Of a DNA stretch of 33,292 bases, positions 1 to 9,052 are shown one piece after another. The stretch comes from Cytophagales bacterium. GTDB lineage: Bacteria > Bacteroidota > Bacteroidia > Cytophagales > UBA9547. The stretch spans positions 1 to 33,292 of the forward strand of contig JANYCH010000172.1 in assembly GCA_025360395.1 (NCBI GenBank), in the 5' to 3' direction. The position numbers and the translations under genes are program-made. Each line of letters begins with the position of its first letter. Within the stretch, counting starts at the first letter, position 1. The notes below the pieces were generated by a model that was not told where the DNA came from, ran no database searches, and saw only the letters and a program-made list of their open reading frames with translations.

Positions 1-20
1 GTTAATCCAAGTACTAAAAA

Positions 21-1106
21 CTAAAAAGGATCCTTCACACCCAATTTCTTAACCAAAGCAGACAGATCCTCAACAACCGGTATCAACAAAGGAATTCCTG
101 TCACTAGCCTATCAATTTGCATTTCCCTTTCCGGATCGCCTGGTATTATTACCTTCTCACCTTCAATTGACTTGGCATTTCTGAATGTGGTGATCCAATT
201 GTCCATGTGATTTTTAAAGTCCTCAGCAGGGCGAAAAGCATCTACTCTCATGGCACCTAAAAAATGACCGATCCCTTCACCCACAGGATTTGCTGGTGGC
301 GATAAAAAAGCAACAAAGGGCGGCACCCAGGGGCCATAATTCGCCCCAGAAAGTACTGCTGAAAAAATATCCACTATTGATCCCAAACAATAACCTTTGT
401 GGCTTCCATGATCGCGATCACCACCCAAAGGTAATAATGCACCTCCATCCTTTAATTCATGCGGATTAGTGCTTATTTCTCCGGTTTTATCCTGAATCCA
501 TCCTGCGGGTGCTTCTAAACTTTTGCGCTGCAAAATTTCTAATTTTCCATTGGCAGCAGTTGTAGTAGCAAAATCTGCCACAAATGGAGGTTGGTTTTTA
601 GCTGGTACAGCCACAGCTATGGGGTTTGTACCCAAAAGTCTTTCCAATGAATAGGTTGGTGCTACTAAAGGACTTGCATTTGTCATGGCCATTCCAATCA
701 TATCATGTTCCAAGGCCATCATAGCGTGGTAACCCGCTATCCCAAAATGATTGGAGTTTTTAATAGAAACCCAACCAGTACCTACATTTTTGGCCTTTTC
801 TATCACGGTTTTCATTGCCCTTGGTGCCACAACTAAACCCAAACCACGGTCTCCATCAACTACTGCTGTTGAAGGTGTTTCATACACGATCTTAATATTT
901 GGTTTGGCATTTATGCGCTCCTTTTCCCATAACCTGATATAGCCAGAAAGTCTTGCAACTCCATGAGAATCAATGCCTCTCAAATCAGCAGACAACAGAA
1001 CTTCGGTGGCCAGTTCGGCATCTTCTTCCGGGCAACCCATGGATAAAAATATATTCCGGGTGAATTCATAAAGGGAAGAATACGATATATTAAGAGTTTC
1101 AGCCAT
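21..1106 (-). CDS. Ldh family oxidoreductase (malate/L-lactate/ureidoglycolate dehydrogenase family)
   Basis: 361 aa ORF; motifs DLRGIDSHGVARLSGY, NSNHFGIAGYHAMMA, LGTNPIAVAVP, GSHKGYCLGSIVDIFSAVLSGA typical of the Ldh_2 family. Confidence 0.93.
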   Translation of the reverse strand: MAETLNISYSSLYEFTRNIFLSMGCPEEDAELATEVLLSADLRGIDSHGVARLSGYIRLWEKERINAKPNIKIVYETPSTAVVDGDRGLGLVVAPRAMKTVIEKAKNVGTGWVSIKNSNHFGIAGYHAMMALEHDMIGMAMTNASPLVAPTYSLERLLGTNPIAVAVPAKNQPPFVADFATTTAANGKLEILQRKSLEAPAGWIQDKTGEISTNPHELKDGGALLPLGGDRDHGSHKGYCLGSIVDIFSAVLSGANYGPWVPPFVAFLSPPANPVGEGIGHFLGAMRVDAFRPAEDFKNHMDNWITTFRNAKSIEGEKVIIPGDPEREMQIDRLVTGIPLLIPVVEDLSALVKKLGVKDPF

Positions 1107-1217
1107 AACAATTTAAAATAGCCACGAATTACGTGCTTTTAGCTGGAACATTATAACCAAAGAGCAATATTCCCAATAGGTTCAAAGTTTTAATATTGGT
1201 TTTTTAAAAGGCTATAT

Positions 1218-2087
1218 TTGTTCAACCATTTTCAAAATAAGCGTTTGTTTTTAAAGCATATTAAGAAGTTTCTATTTATTCCGGTTTTAAGCTTTATCTG
1301 TCTTGCTGAAGTTTATAGCCAAGATTCATTAATTTTTTTTAAGCACGTTCCTGCTTCTGGCCTGGATAAGGTTTCACAGGATTCTTATGGAAATTTGTAC
1401 ATCAGCGACATTAAAGGGAACATTAACAAATACGACTCTTTAGGCAATTACCTCATCAATTATTCTCCTCAAAAGCTCGGTACTGTAACTTTGCTAGAGG
1501 CTTGGAATACCATCAGAATATTTGTTTTTTACCGTGATTTTCAGGGGTACACAATTTTGGAAAGGTTCCTGGGCCCAATGCCCAGCAATGACCTGAACCA
1601 GGAACAGATAGGTTTTGCCAGACAAGCTACCCTGGCCTCAGATTTCAACCTGTGGGTTATTGATGAAACAGATTTTACACTCAAAAAGTATGACCGGCAG
1701 TTCAACAGGGTGGTAAATAAAACATCTCTGGACCTGCTCTTGGATGTTCGTGAATATGATATAAGTTTTCTTCGTGAATATCAGAACAACCTATATGTAA
1801 ATGACAGGAATACAGGTGTTTTAGTTTTTGATGCTTTTGGATCTTACAAGAAAAAAATCCCTTTTAAAGGGATTGATTTCTTCTCATTTCATGACAATGA
1901 TCTTTTTTACCTTCAAAACGACACCATAAGGTTTTTTGACCTTTACCTTTTTACTGAAAAAACTATGACCCTGCCTACTGGAATGAATTACAAGCGTGTA
2001 TTAATTCACGATAGGAAGCTTTATGCTATACGGCCCGATGGATTCGATATTTATGATGTAAAAGGAAACCCTAAGAGGCTTCGATAA
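1218..2087 (+). CDS. Secreted hypothetical protein, probable beta-propeller (NHL-like) repeats
   Basis: 289 aa ORF with signal peptide (FLFIPVLSFICLAEVYSQ) and repeated strand-like motifs (DSYGNLYISDIKGNINKYDSLGNYL). The true start is probably the in-frame TTG at 1245 rather than 1218. Confidence 0.7.
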   Translation: MFNHFQNKRLFLKHIKKFLFIPVLSFICLAEVYSQDSLIFFKHVPASGLDKVSQDSYGNLYISDIKGNINKYDSLGNYLINYSPQKLGTVTLLEAWNTIRIFVFYRDFQGYTILERFLGPMPSNDLNQEQIGFARQATLASDFNLWVIDETDFTLKKYDRQFNRVVNKTSLDLLLDVREYDISFLREYQNNLYVNDRNTGVLVFDAFGSYKKKIPFKGIDFFSFHDNDLFYLQNDTIRFFDLYLFTEKTMTLPTGMNYKRVLIHDRKLYAIRPDGFDIYDVKGNPKRLR

Positions 2088-2098
2088 AACCGAATATC

Positions 2099-2239
2099 CT
2101 AAAATGGTCCAGATTGCGCTAGGATCGCAATGATTATCCTTATCGCTTCAATGAACTCTGCTAATCCCGGAATTTTTATGCTAAAAGATTGTAGTGTAGA
2201 ACCCGGGCCGAAGGCATCGCGCATACTTTTAAATCTCAT
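2099..2239 (-). CDS. Possible small protein of 46 aa (MRFKSMRDAFGPGSTLQSFSIKIPGLAEFIEAIRIIIAILAQSGPF)
   Basis: ATG-to-TAG ORF read by hand on the minus strand, filling the gap between the 1218 ORF and murB; amphipathic/hydrophobic C-terminal half; not in the ORF track because of length. Confidence 0.25.
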   Translation of the reverse strand: MRFKSMRDAFGPGSTLQSFSIKIPGLAEFIEAIRIIIAILAQSGPF

Positions 2240-2285
2240 TGTATTTAGAAGACAGAGACAAACTTCCTTCACCTCTTTCCAGAAT

Positions 2286-3329
2286 CTAAATAATATTCAC
2301 CTCAGTTTCAAGATTAACACCAAATTTTTCAAATACACTTTTCTGGATTTCTTCTGCCAGGTGCTTTATTTCTTCACCCGTTGCATTGCCAGGATTAGTC
2401 AAAACCAAAGCCTGATTTTTATGAACTGCTGCATTGCCAAGAGATTTCCCCTTCCAGCCGCATTGTTCAATTAACCAGCCTGCTGCAATTTTCCTGAAAC
2501 CAGCAATTTGGGTGGAATACGTGGGCATTAAAGGATTGTCATTCAACAGTAACTGACAAAAACTTTCATCTACTTCCGGATTTTTAAAGAAGCTGCCGGC
2601 ATTTCCTATCACTTTTGGATTTGGGAGTTTGCTGCTTCTTATACTTACAATGGTATTGCTTATATCTCTAATGGTAGGCATAGAAATCTCCATTTCCTGA
2701 AGGACCTGGTTTATAGCGCCATAGCTCATATTTAATTTATGAAAACCAGGCTTTTTCAGACGAAAATTTACCGACGAAATGAAATAACGACCTTTTGCCT
2801 TGTTTTTAAAAATACTGTCGCGATAACCAAATTCGCATTCTTCATTGTTAAAATGTACAATTTGACCGGTTTCAAAGTCAAATGCTTCAAGAGAAACAAA
2901 GGTATCTTTAAGCTCCACTCCATATGCACCAATATTTTGTACTGGAGATGCGCCAACTGTTCCGGGTATCAAAGAAAGGTTTTCAATACCGCCTAGCTTA
3001 TTTTCAACACATTTAAGGACCAGCTCATGCCAGTTTTCTCCGGAACCGGCAGTGACAATAACCGATTGCTCGCTTTCATCTTCAAATGATATTCCGGTAA
3101 TTTTGTTCCTTAAAACCAAACCTTCAAAGTCCTTGGTAAAAAGCATATTACTTCCCCCGCCAAGGATCAGTTTGTTATTTGTAGAATTGTATTCGCTGCT
3201 TTTCCAAATAGCAAGCAATTGATCGTGATTATGTATTTCAGCAAAAAGCTTTGCCTTTGCATGAATACCAAAAGTTGTGAAAGATGAGAGTTGGATGTAG
3301 TGTTGAAACATGGCATGAAGGTAAAACAA
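2286..3329 (-). CDS. murB: UDP-N-acetylmuramate dehydrogenase
   Basis: ORF with LILGGGSNMLFTKDFEGLVLRN, SLIPGTVGASPVQNIGAYGVELKD, GNAGSFFKNPEV, AAGWLIEQCGWKGKSLGNAAVHKNQALVLTN; start may be the internal Met at MFQHYIQL. Confidence 0.97.
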   Translation of the reverse strand: MFYLHAMFQHYIQLSSFTTFGIHAKAKLFAEIHNHDQLLAIWKSSEYNSTNNKLILGGGSNMLFTKDFEGLVLRNKITGISFEDESEQSVIVTAGSGENWHELVLKCVENKLGGIENLSLIPGTVGASPVQNIGAYGVELKDTFVSLEAFDFETGQIVHFNNEECEFGYRDSIFKNKAKGRYFISSVNFRLKKPGFHKLNMSYGAINQVLQEMEISMPTIRDISNTIVSIRSSKLPNPKVIGNAGSFFKNPEVDESFCQLLLNDNPLMPTYSTQIAGFRKIAAGWLIEQCGWKGKSLGNAAVHKNQALVLTNPGNATGEEIKHLAEEIQKSVFEKFGVNLETEVNII

Positions 3330-3452
3330 AATTGATTACCTGATAAACGTCTTTGGGATTTTGAGAAAGGTTTGCCTAAGTTATAGTTGACCATTGAACG
3401 AAAGTCACTAAAGAAGAATGAAAAACCTTCCGAGTTTCATTCCAAGCAAAAG

Positions 3453-5435
3453 CTATTTATTTTTAAAATAAAGCTTAAAAGTAGTACCCACACCTAATTC
3501 ACTTTCAATCTCTATCTTCCCACCGTTATTTTCGATTATTCTTTTTACAATATAAAGTCCTACACCACTTCCTTCAACATGGCTGTGCAGTCTTTTGAAC
3601 ATCGAAAATACAGTATCTTTTTTATCAGGATTTATACCAAGTCCATTATCTTCCACAGAAAGAAGCATGTAATCACCCAGCATTTCTGTAGTGATTTTCA
3701 CGATCGCATTTCGGCCCGGATCTTTGTACTTTAATGCATTAGATATTAAATTATAAACTATGCTTTTAAGGCTCCTTGTTGAAAAGAAAATATTTTCTAT
3801 CTTAAAATCGCTGATGATAATAGCTTTGGCATTTGTAATGAGATTGGTTAGATCATTTTTGACTTCAAACAATATTTCTTCAAAACCTAAATCATTCAAA
3901 TCATCTTCAAAACCCTTTTGAATACGACTTATTTCAGTTAAATCTAAAATAGTGGTTTTAAACCTATCAATAGAGGTGTGGATCATGTTAAAAATTTGCT
4001 CTTCTTCATCATTGCACTTTTCACTGATTAATTCCGAAAGAACATTAACTAAACCCTCCAGATTGGAAATTGGCGATTTCAGGTCATGAGAAGCAGTATA
4101 AACAAAGCTATCCAGGTCACTGTTGATCTTTTGTAGCTCTTTGTTTTTTTCAGACAATAATGCCTCAGATTTTTTCAGATCCGAAACATCCACATTGGTA
4201 CCAAACCATGTTTGAATTTTCCCATTTTCATCAAAAATAGGAACAACTCTGGTTAAAAAGGGCCGATAAATATTGTCGTGACCTTTTAATGGAAATACCA
4301 TTTCAAAAGGTATTCCTGAATTTATTGAAGTAGTCCATTTTTCAATAACTCCTGGAAGCTCATCCGGGTCATGTACAGACTTCCACCCCCAACCTTCCAT
4401 CTCTTTTTCTGTGGTGCCTGTATAATTATACCATTGCTTGTTGTACCAAAAAATCCCACCTTCTGAGTCGGCCATCCAGGTAAGGAGAGGAATATTGTCT
4501 GCTAAGGTTCTGAATTTCTCTTCACTTTCTTCGATCCTTTTAGCAAAAAGCACTGATTCAGTAACGTCATGGCAAACCACCATCACACCAGTAATTATAT
4601 CATTCTTTTCCCTGTAAGGTTGGTAAACAAGATTTAAAAACCCTTCCATTTTTATATTGCCGCTATTATAAAAATAAGGGTGATTATTTAAATACAGAGG
4701 CTCACCTGTTCGCCGAATATTATCAAAAAGAGGCCTGAAATCCTTTTCAGTTTCGGGAATAACGCTAAATAATGGTTTGCCGAGTAATTCTTCTGTTGTA
4801 CGGTCGATCAACCTGCCATATGTATTATTCACTATGTCAACAATCATATCTTCACCACGCAGCACAATAATCCCTACAGAAGATTGTTCAACCAACTTCT
4901 GAAAACGTTGTTCAGATACTTTAAGGCTTTTTATTAAATTAACATTATTGGTCGTTTCTACCACTGTTACCAATACCCCCCCAACCTGACCTGTTACACT
5001 TTCTATTATCGGGCTATAAGCAAAGTCAAAATAACATTCTTCTAAATATCCATTTCTGTTCAAAGGCAGCATTAGTCCTGGAAATCCCACAGGTTTACCT
5101 TTCATTACATCCTGAAACATAGGTCCGATAATATTCCATATTTCAGAGAATGTTTCAGTTGTACTAATGCCTAAAGCTTGAGGATGCTTGGTTTCTCCAA
5201 GAATAGGACGATACCCATCATTATAAAGCTGAATAAATTCTGGCCCCCATGCTATATACATGCCAAAAGGATTGTTAAGCATGATGGACACCGAAATCTT
5301 AAGGGATTCTGGCCAGTTCTCCGGATTTCCCAGAGGAGTTCTTTCCCAATCTTTGTTTCTTATCATCTCCCCCATTTCATCCCCGCCCTGCAGAAAGTAA
5401 AATTTGTTGATATTGCCGGAAGACAAGTTTTCCAT
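3453..5435 (-). CDS. Multi-PAS sensor histidine kinase
   Basis: PAS domains (LVEQSSVGIIVLRGED..., LADNIPLLTWMADSEGGIFWYNKQWYNYTG), HisKA phosphoacceptor TASHDLKSPISNLEGLV, HATPase_c motifs VYNLISNALKYKDP, VEDNGLGINP, GSGVGLYIVKRIIENNGGKIEIESELGVGTTF. Confidence 0.95.
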   Translation of the reverse strand: MENLSSGNINKFYFLQGGDEMGEMIRNKDWERTPLGNPENWPESLKISVSIMLNNPFGMYIAWGPEFIQLYNDGYRPILGETKHPQALGISTTETFSEIWNIIGPMFQDVMKGKPVGFPGLMLPLNRNGYLEECYFDFAYSPIIESVTGQVGGVLVTVVETTNNVNLIKSLKVSEQRFQKLVEQSSVGIIVLRGEDMIVDIVNNTYGRLIDRTTEELLGKPLFSVIPETEKDFRPLFDNIRRTGEPLYLNNHPYFYNSGNIKMEGFLNLVYQPYREKNDIITGVMVVCHDVTESVLFAKRIEESEEKFRTLADNIPLLTWMADSEGGIFWYNKQWYNYTGTTEKEMEGWGWKSVHDPDELPGVIEKWTTSINSGIPFEMVFPLKGHDNIYRPFLTRVVPIFDENGKIQTWFGTNVDVSDLKKSEALLSEKNKELQKINSDLDSFVYTASHDLKSPISNLEGLVNVLSELISEKCNDEEEQIFNMIHTSIDRFKTTILDLTEISRIQKGFEDDLNDLGFEEILFEVKNDLTNLITNAKAIIISDFKIENIFFSTRSLKSIVYNLISNALKYKDPGRNAIVKITTEMLGDYMLLSVEDNGLGINPDKKDTVFSMFKRLHSHVEGSGVGLYIVKRIIENNGGKIEIESELGVGTTFKLYFKNK

Positions 5436-5537
5436 TACTGGTGTATAATTTAGGGTTTGGTGTAATTTATGAAATTAAAATTAAGTTCATAAATTAATTT
5501 CTTTCAGCCAAAAATCAGCTTACTATTCTATATAAAA

Positions 5538-5549
5538 TGTTGTACAACA
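5538..5549. promoter_or_regulatory. 12-bp perfect palindrome TGTTGTACAACA between the lipoprotein stop codon and the histidine kinase gene
   Basis: Direct reading; self-reverse-complementary. Confidence 0.25.
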
Positions 5550-5550
5550 C

Positions 5551-6144
5551 CTAATTATTTACCCTTACAGGGAAATCAACGAGAATATCCTGTTCACCAT
5601 CAGCAGGATTAGCAGTTTTTTCTATTCCATTACTGAAATGCCTTAGATTGATATTGAAAATGCTGTTTCCACCAGCGTTTCCGGATTTAATTTTGAATTC
5701 AAGGCCAAGCGGTTGGGCAGGGCTCCTCGTATCATAATCTGTGATAATAGTTTGTGCTATTAGGCTTCCTTTGATTGAATAATGGAACCGATGAAAATTT
5801 GCTTCCTTTCTAATCTCGTCTGAAACAACCGAAAGTGGAGTTTTTGTATCGTCATAAATTGACTGGCTGACAAAATAAGTTTTATTTACCTCTAATTTTA
5901 TGGTGTCCGCAACCGGAGGATTTTTCCCTTGTCCATCCGTGTCTCTGAGTGTAAAGGTTTTTGAAATGGTATTATTGGCTGAATCAATGAACTGCAACTG
6001 AATTCTCGTGATGTTTTCTTCGTCCCCCGCACCAGGGTTGACTGGTTGCTCTGCAGTTGGGTCAGTTGCCTTATTCTTTTTACAACCGGAAATAGAAATT
6101 GCCACAAATGCCAATAGGAAAATAATGTGTTTAGTTTGTTTCAT
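5551..6144 (-). CDS. Hypothetical lipoprotein co-directional with the TonB receptor
   Basis: 197 aa; lipobox-type signal (LLAFVAISISGC) followed by KKNKATDP; 24 bp downstream of the TonB receptor stop. Confidence 0.8.
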   Translation of the reverse strand: MKQTKHIIFLLAFVAISISGCKKNKATDPTAEQPVNPGAGDEENITRIQLQFIDSANNTISKTFTLRDTDGQGKNPPVADTIKLEVNKTYFVSQSIYDDTKTPLSVVSDEIRKEANFHRFHYSIKGSLIAQTIITDYDTRSPAQPLGLEFKIKSGNAGGNSIFNINLRHFSNGIEKTANPADGEQDILVDFPVRVNN

Positions 6145-6168
6145 CCTTTTTGAATTTAATGATTCGAA

Positions 6169-8502
6169 TTAATTTTTATTGTAAATGCTGACAGGGACTT
6201 TTATTCTTAAAGTAAAATTCCGGCCCATCTCATCAGTAAAATACCTGAAACGGTTCATATAGTCCCGGTAGGCAACATCAAATAAATTATTCACCTGAAA
6301 AATTATACTTACTTTCTGTTTTCCAAAGAGGAGGTCGGTCCCTGCCTCTGCATCAAATAAGGTGTAGGCTGCTGGGGGATTAGCATAATCTGAATTTTCT
6401 GGTACCCTCCATTGATTTTCGGTACGGTTTAAGGTGAATCTCAAATAAGAGTTATAAGCTTCTTTTATAAATCGTGGCCGATAAACAATTGCAGGACTGT
6501 ACCTTATAGGCGGGATATTGATTAAGTACCCTTTTTCAGTAATATTTTCTGCTAAAACCAATGAACCTTTTACGATCAGGTTTATGGATTTGGACATTTC
6601 ATAACTGGCAAACAAATCGGAACCATAAAACCTGGCATCTATTTGGGTATAAGTAAAAGACGGAAATGCACCCCTTATTGTCTGTACCAATTCCAGGTCT
6701 GGTTTTAGATAAATAAAGTTCTGTATTTGACTGTAAAACAGGGAACTTTCCAAATTTAATTTCTCTGATTTAGCTTCCAGGCTTGTTACAAGTTTAAATG
6801 CCTGTTCAGGCTTTAAGGTAGGGTCCCCAATTTCAATTGCTGCGGCTCCGTGATGCAATCCTTTACTAAACAGCTCGTTTACATTGGGCGGACGCCAGGT
6901 AGTTCCTGCATTTGTTCTCCAGTTCAACGCTTTGCTTATTTTATAAATGGCCCCAACAGTTCCCGAAAAATTTGAAAAGCTATACGGCAATAGTTTTACT
7001 ATTCCATTATCGTTAAGGTATATATCCAGGAATTTTTTATCATATCGTAAACCGGCTTCCAGGTCTGTTTTTCCTAAACCCCATTTTTCAATAATAAAAC
7101 CTCCAAAAGACTGACTTTTAAAATTTGGTATAAGGAACCTTCCCTGCCAGATATTGGCTTGTTGCATATAAACTGTTCCGATACTTCCTGAAATATTTTT
7201 AAAAGGTTTATGTTCCAGGACCAGGTCAGCAGAATGGGTTGTCAATTTTAATTGAAGTTGTGGGATCTCTTTAGATTCATTGGCTATTGAATTTCTTAAA
7301 ACATCAAATTCTGATCTGTTGTTGAACTGTCGTCCCAAAAGCAAATTCAAACTCCCTATTTTAGCTAAGTAAGCAGAAAATTTTGCCCGCACCAACTCAT
7401 GTTCCACATGTTGAAAAGGACGGTTGATTTCATAACTAAAACCAGACTTGACAGCTGGTTCCGATTTTTCGATCGCATTTTGCAGGTCAGAGACACTTCC
7501 TATATGTGAACCTGAAAAAATCCCTAATGTGGTATTAAACTGACTATAAAATATTTCTCCTGAAAACCACTTTCTGTTATAACCTACAGCATAAGAAAAG
7601 TTTTTCTCCTCAAATCCGGTATTTGCCTGATAATAATGAGGCGCTTTAACATTCCCTGCTTTGCTCATTGTGCCTTGCAAACGCCACATTAATGGCAGCC
7701 ATTTTCCAAATTTCCCCTCAAGAAGTCCTGAAACAGTTCCTTGCCTGTTATTACTCATTCCTACCAAATTCATTTCACCATTGATGCCCGTTTTCAGTGG
7801 AAGGTTTCTTGGTTCTACAATGACAACACCCGCTATGGCATCTGATCCGTACCGGACCCCGGCAGCCCCCTTTACTACAGTCATTTTATCAGAAACAAAC
7901 GGATCTATTTCAGGTGCATGTTCGTTGCCCCATTGCTGACCTTCCTGTCGTAAACCGGCATTTAAAACTAAAACCCGATTACTGTGCAAACCATGAATGA
8001 CCGGTTTAGAAATAGAATTTCCTGTTTTTAAAGTAGTCACTCCGGGCAATTCTTTTAAAGCATCTCCCAGTGAAAGCCCGCGTGTCCTGTCAAGTTCCTT
8101 CCCTGTAAGTGAGGCCCTTGTGAATGATCCTATTTCTTCGGCCTTCTTTCCATAAACCGTTACAGACTCAAGCTGGCAGGTGTCAGTATGCAGAATAATC
8201 TGGTCTATCCTGATGTCGGAATTTAATTTGTAAGAGGTAGTAAAAGATTTATATCCAAGGGCAGAATACACTACTGTAACTTTCCCCTGACATAAATTAT
8301 TTATCTGAAAAAAACCGTTGGAGTCAGTAGAAGCACCTTTTTGAAATTCTTTAATAAAAACAGAGGCGTATTGAAATGGCTTCCCGGTTTCACCATCCAG
8401 AACATTTCCTTTTAATACAGCATTGCAAGAGTCCGGTTGTGCAAATAAAACTCCCGGAACTAATATTAAATTGAAAAGAAAAAATAAAAAACAGAATTTC
8501 AA
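6169..8502 (-). CDS. TonB-dependent receptor with N-terminal carboxypeptidase-like regulatory domain, possible metal uptake receptor
   Basis: 777 aa; signal peptide, CNAVLKGNVLDGETGKPFQYASVFIKEFQKGASTDSNGFFQI, plug domain (LPGVTTLKTGNSISKPVIHGLHSNRVLVLNAGLRQEGQQWGNEHAPEIDPFVSDKMTVVKGAAGVRYGSDAIAGVV), C-terminal beta-barrel ending NLFDVAYRDYMNRFRYFTDEMGRNFTLRIKV. TTG start codon. Confidence 0.93.
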   Translation of the reverse strand: MKFCFLFFLFNLILVPGVLFAQPDSCNAVLKGNVLDGETGKPFQYASVFIKEFQKGASTDSNGFFQINNLCQGKVTVVYSALGYKSFTTSYKLNSDIRIDQIILHTDTCQLESVTVYGKKAEEIGSFTRASLTGKELDRTRGLSLGDALKELPGVTTLKTGNSISKPVIHGLHSNRVLVLNAGLRQEGQQWGNEHAPEIDPFVSDKMTVVKGAAGVRYGSDAIAGVVIVEPRNLPLKTGINGEMNLVGMSNNRQGTVSGLLEGKFGKWLPLMWRLQGTMSKAGNVKAPHYYQANTGFEEKNFSYAVGYNRKWFSGEIFYSQFNTTLGIFSGSHIGSVSDLQNAIEKSEPAVKSGFSYEINRPFQHVEHELVRAKFSAYLAKIGSLNLLLGRQFNNRSEFDVLRNSIANESKEIPQLQLKLTTHSADLVLEHKPFKNISGSIGTVYMQQANIWQGRFLIPNFKSQSFGGFIIEKWGLGKTDLEAGLRYDKKFLDIYLNDNGIVKLLPYSFSNFSGTVGAIYKISKALNWRTNAGTTWRPPNVNELFSKGLHHGAAAIEIGDPTLKPEQAFKLVTSLEAKSEKLNLESSLFYSQIQNFIYLKPDLELVQTIRGAFPSFTYTQIDARFYGSDLFASYEMSKSINLIVKGSLVLAENITEKGYLINIPPIRYSPAIVYRPRFIKEAYNSYLRFTLNRTENQWRVPENSDYANPPAAYTLFDAEAGTDLLFGKQKVSIIFQVNNLFDVAYRDYMNRFRYFTDEMGRNFTLRIKVPVSIYNKN

Positions 8503-8521
8503 ACTCCTAAATGATTTTTAA

Positions 8522-8552
8522 CAAAAGTAGTTTGAAGATTCTGTAAATGCAA
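8522..8552 (-). promoter_or_regulatory. Predicted Bacteroidota sigma-A promoter: TACTTTTG (-7, 8522..8529) and TTGC (-33, 8549..8552), 19-bp spacer
   Basis: Minus strand reads TTGC-N19-TACTTTTG, matching the TTTG-N17-23-TAnnTTTG type consensus, just upstream of the TonB receptor start. Confidence 0.6.
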
Positions 8553-8569
8553 CAATGTTGCATTTACAG
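8541..8569. promoter_or_regulatory. Perfect inverted repeat CTGTAAATGCAAC-AAT-GTTGCATTTACAG; candidate operator (Fur-family-like geometry)
   Basis: 13-bp perfect arms, 3-bp centre, overlapping the predicted -33 box of the TonB receptor; no T-tract. Confidence 0.7.
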
Positions 8570-8578
8570 CAACCACTC

Positions 8579-9052
8579 TCAAAAATTTAATAAGCTTAAT
8601 CCTTCTTTTGTAATAGCACAGTTAATCCATTCAGGATCAAAGGAAGGATCATATTTTTTATAAAACTTTATGGCAGGCTCATTCCAGTCCAGCACTTGCC
8701 AATGCAATTTGCCTGCACCTTCTTCCCTTGCAACCTTAATTGTTGCTTCCATTAATTTCCGGCCTATTCCTTTTCCTCTAAAAGCTTCATTTACAATAAT
8801 ATCGTCTATATAAATTGATTTTCCTTTCCAGGTTGAATAGCTGTAATAATAAACTGACATCCCACAAACTGTTCCGTTTACTTCGGCTAGCAAGGCGTAA
8901 AATGCAGGATGAGGCCCAAATCCTTCCAACCGCATTTGTTCTTCAGTATTTTTAACTTCTTCTGGTTGCTTTTCAAATTCAGCAAGTTCATGCACCAATT
9001 TCATCATGACTGGAACATCATTTTTTAAAGCCTTTCTTATTTCAATTTTCAT
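8579..9052 (-). CDS. GNAT N-acetyltransferase (diamine/spermidine acetyltransferase-like)
   Basis: IEIRKALKNDVPVMMKLVHELAEFEKQPEEV, YIDDIIVNEAFRGKGIGRKLMEAT, WQVLDWNEPAIKFYKKYDP; Met at 9052 overlaps the upstream stop (ATGA), so the called 9112 start is too long. Confidence 0.88.
   Translation of the reverse strand: MKIEIRKALKNDVPVMMKLVHELAEFEKQPEEVKNTEEQMRLEGFGPHPAFYALLAEVNGTVCGMSVYYYSYSTWKGKSIYIDDIIVNEAFRGKGIGRKLMEATIKVAREEGAGKLHWQVLDWNEPAIKFYKKYDPSFDPEWINCAITKEGLSLLNF

Noticed and set aside
2113-2131. ATTGCG...CGCAAT short inverted repeat downstream of the propeller-like gene
   Set aside because: Only 6-bp arms with no T-tract; likely chance, and it lies within the candidate 46-aa ORF.
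2130-2474. 114-aa plus-strand ORF opposite murB
   Set aside because: Mostly antisense to a strongly supported murB; no family resemblance.
3416-3442. 8-bp inverted repeat GAATGAAA...TTTCATTC downstream of the histidine kinase
   Set aside because: 11-nt loop, AT-rich stem and no U-tract; too weak to call a terminator.
7661-7939. 92-aa plus-strand ORF opposite the TonB receptor
   Set aside because: Antisense to the conserved plug/barrel coding sequence; no start-site or family support.
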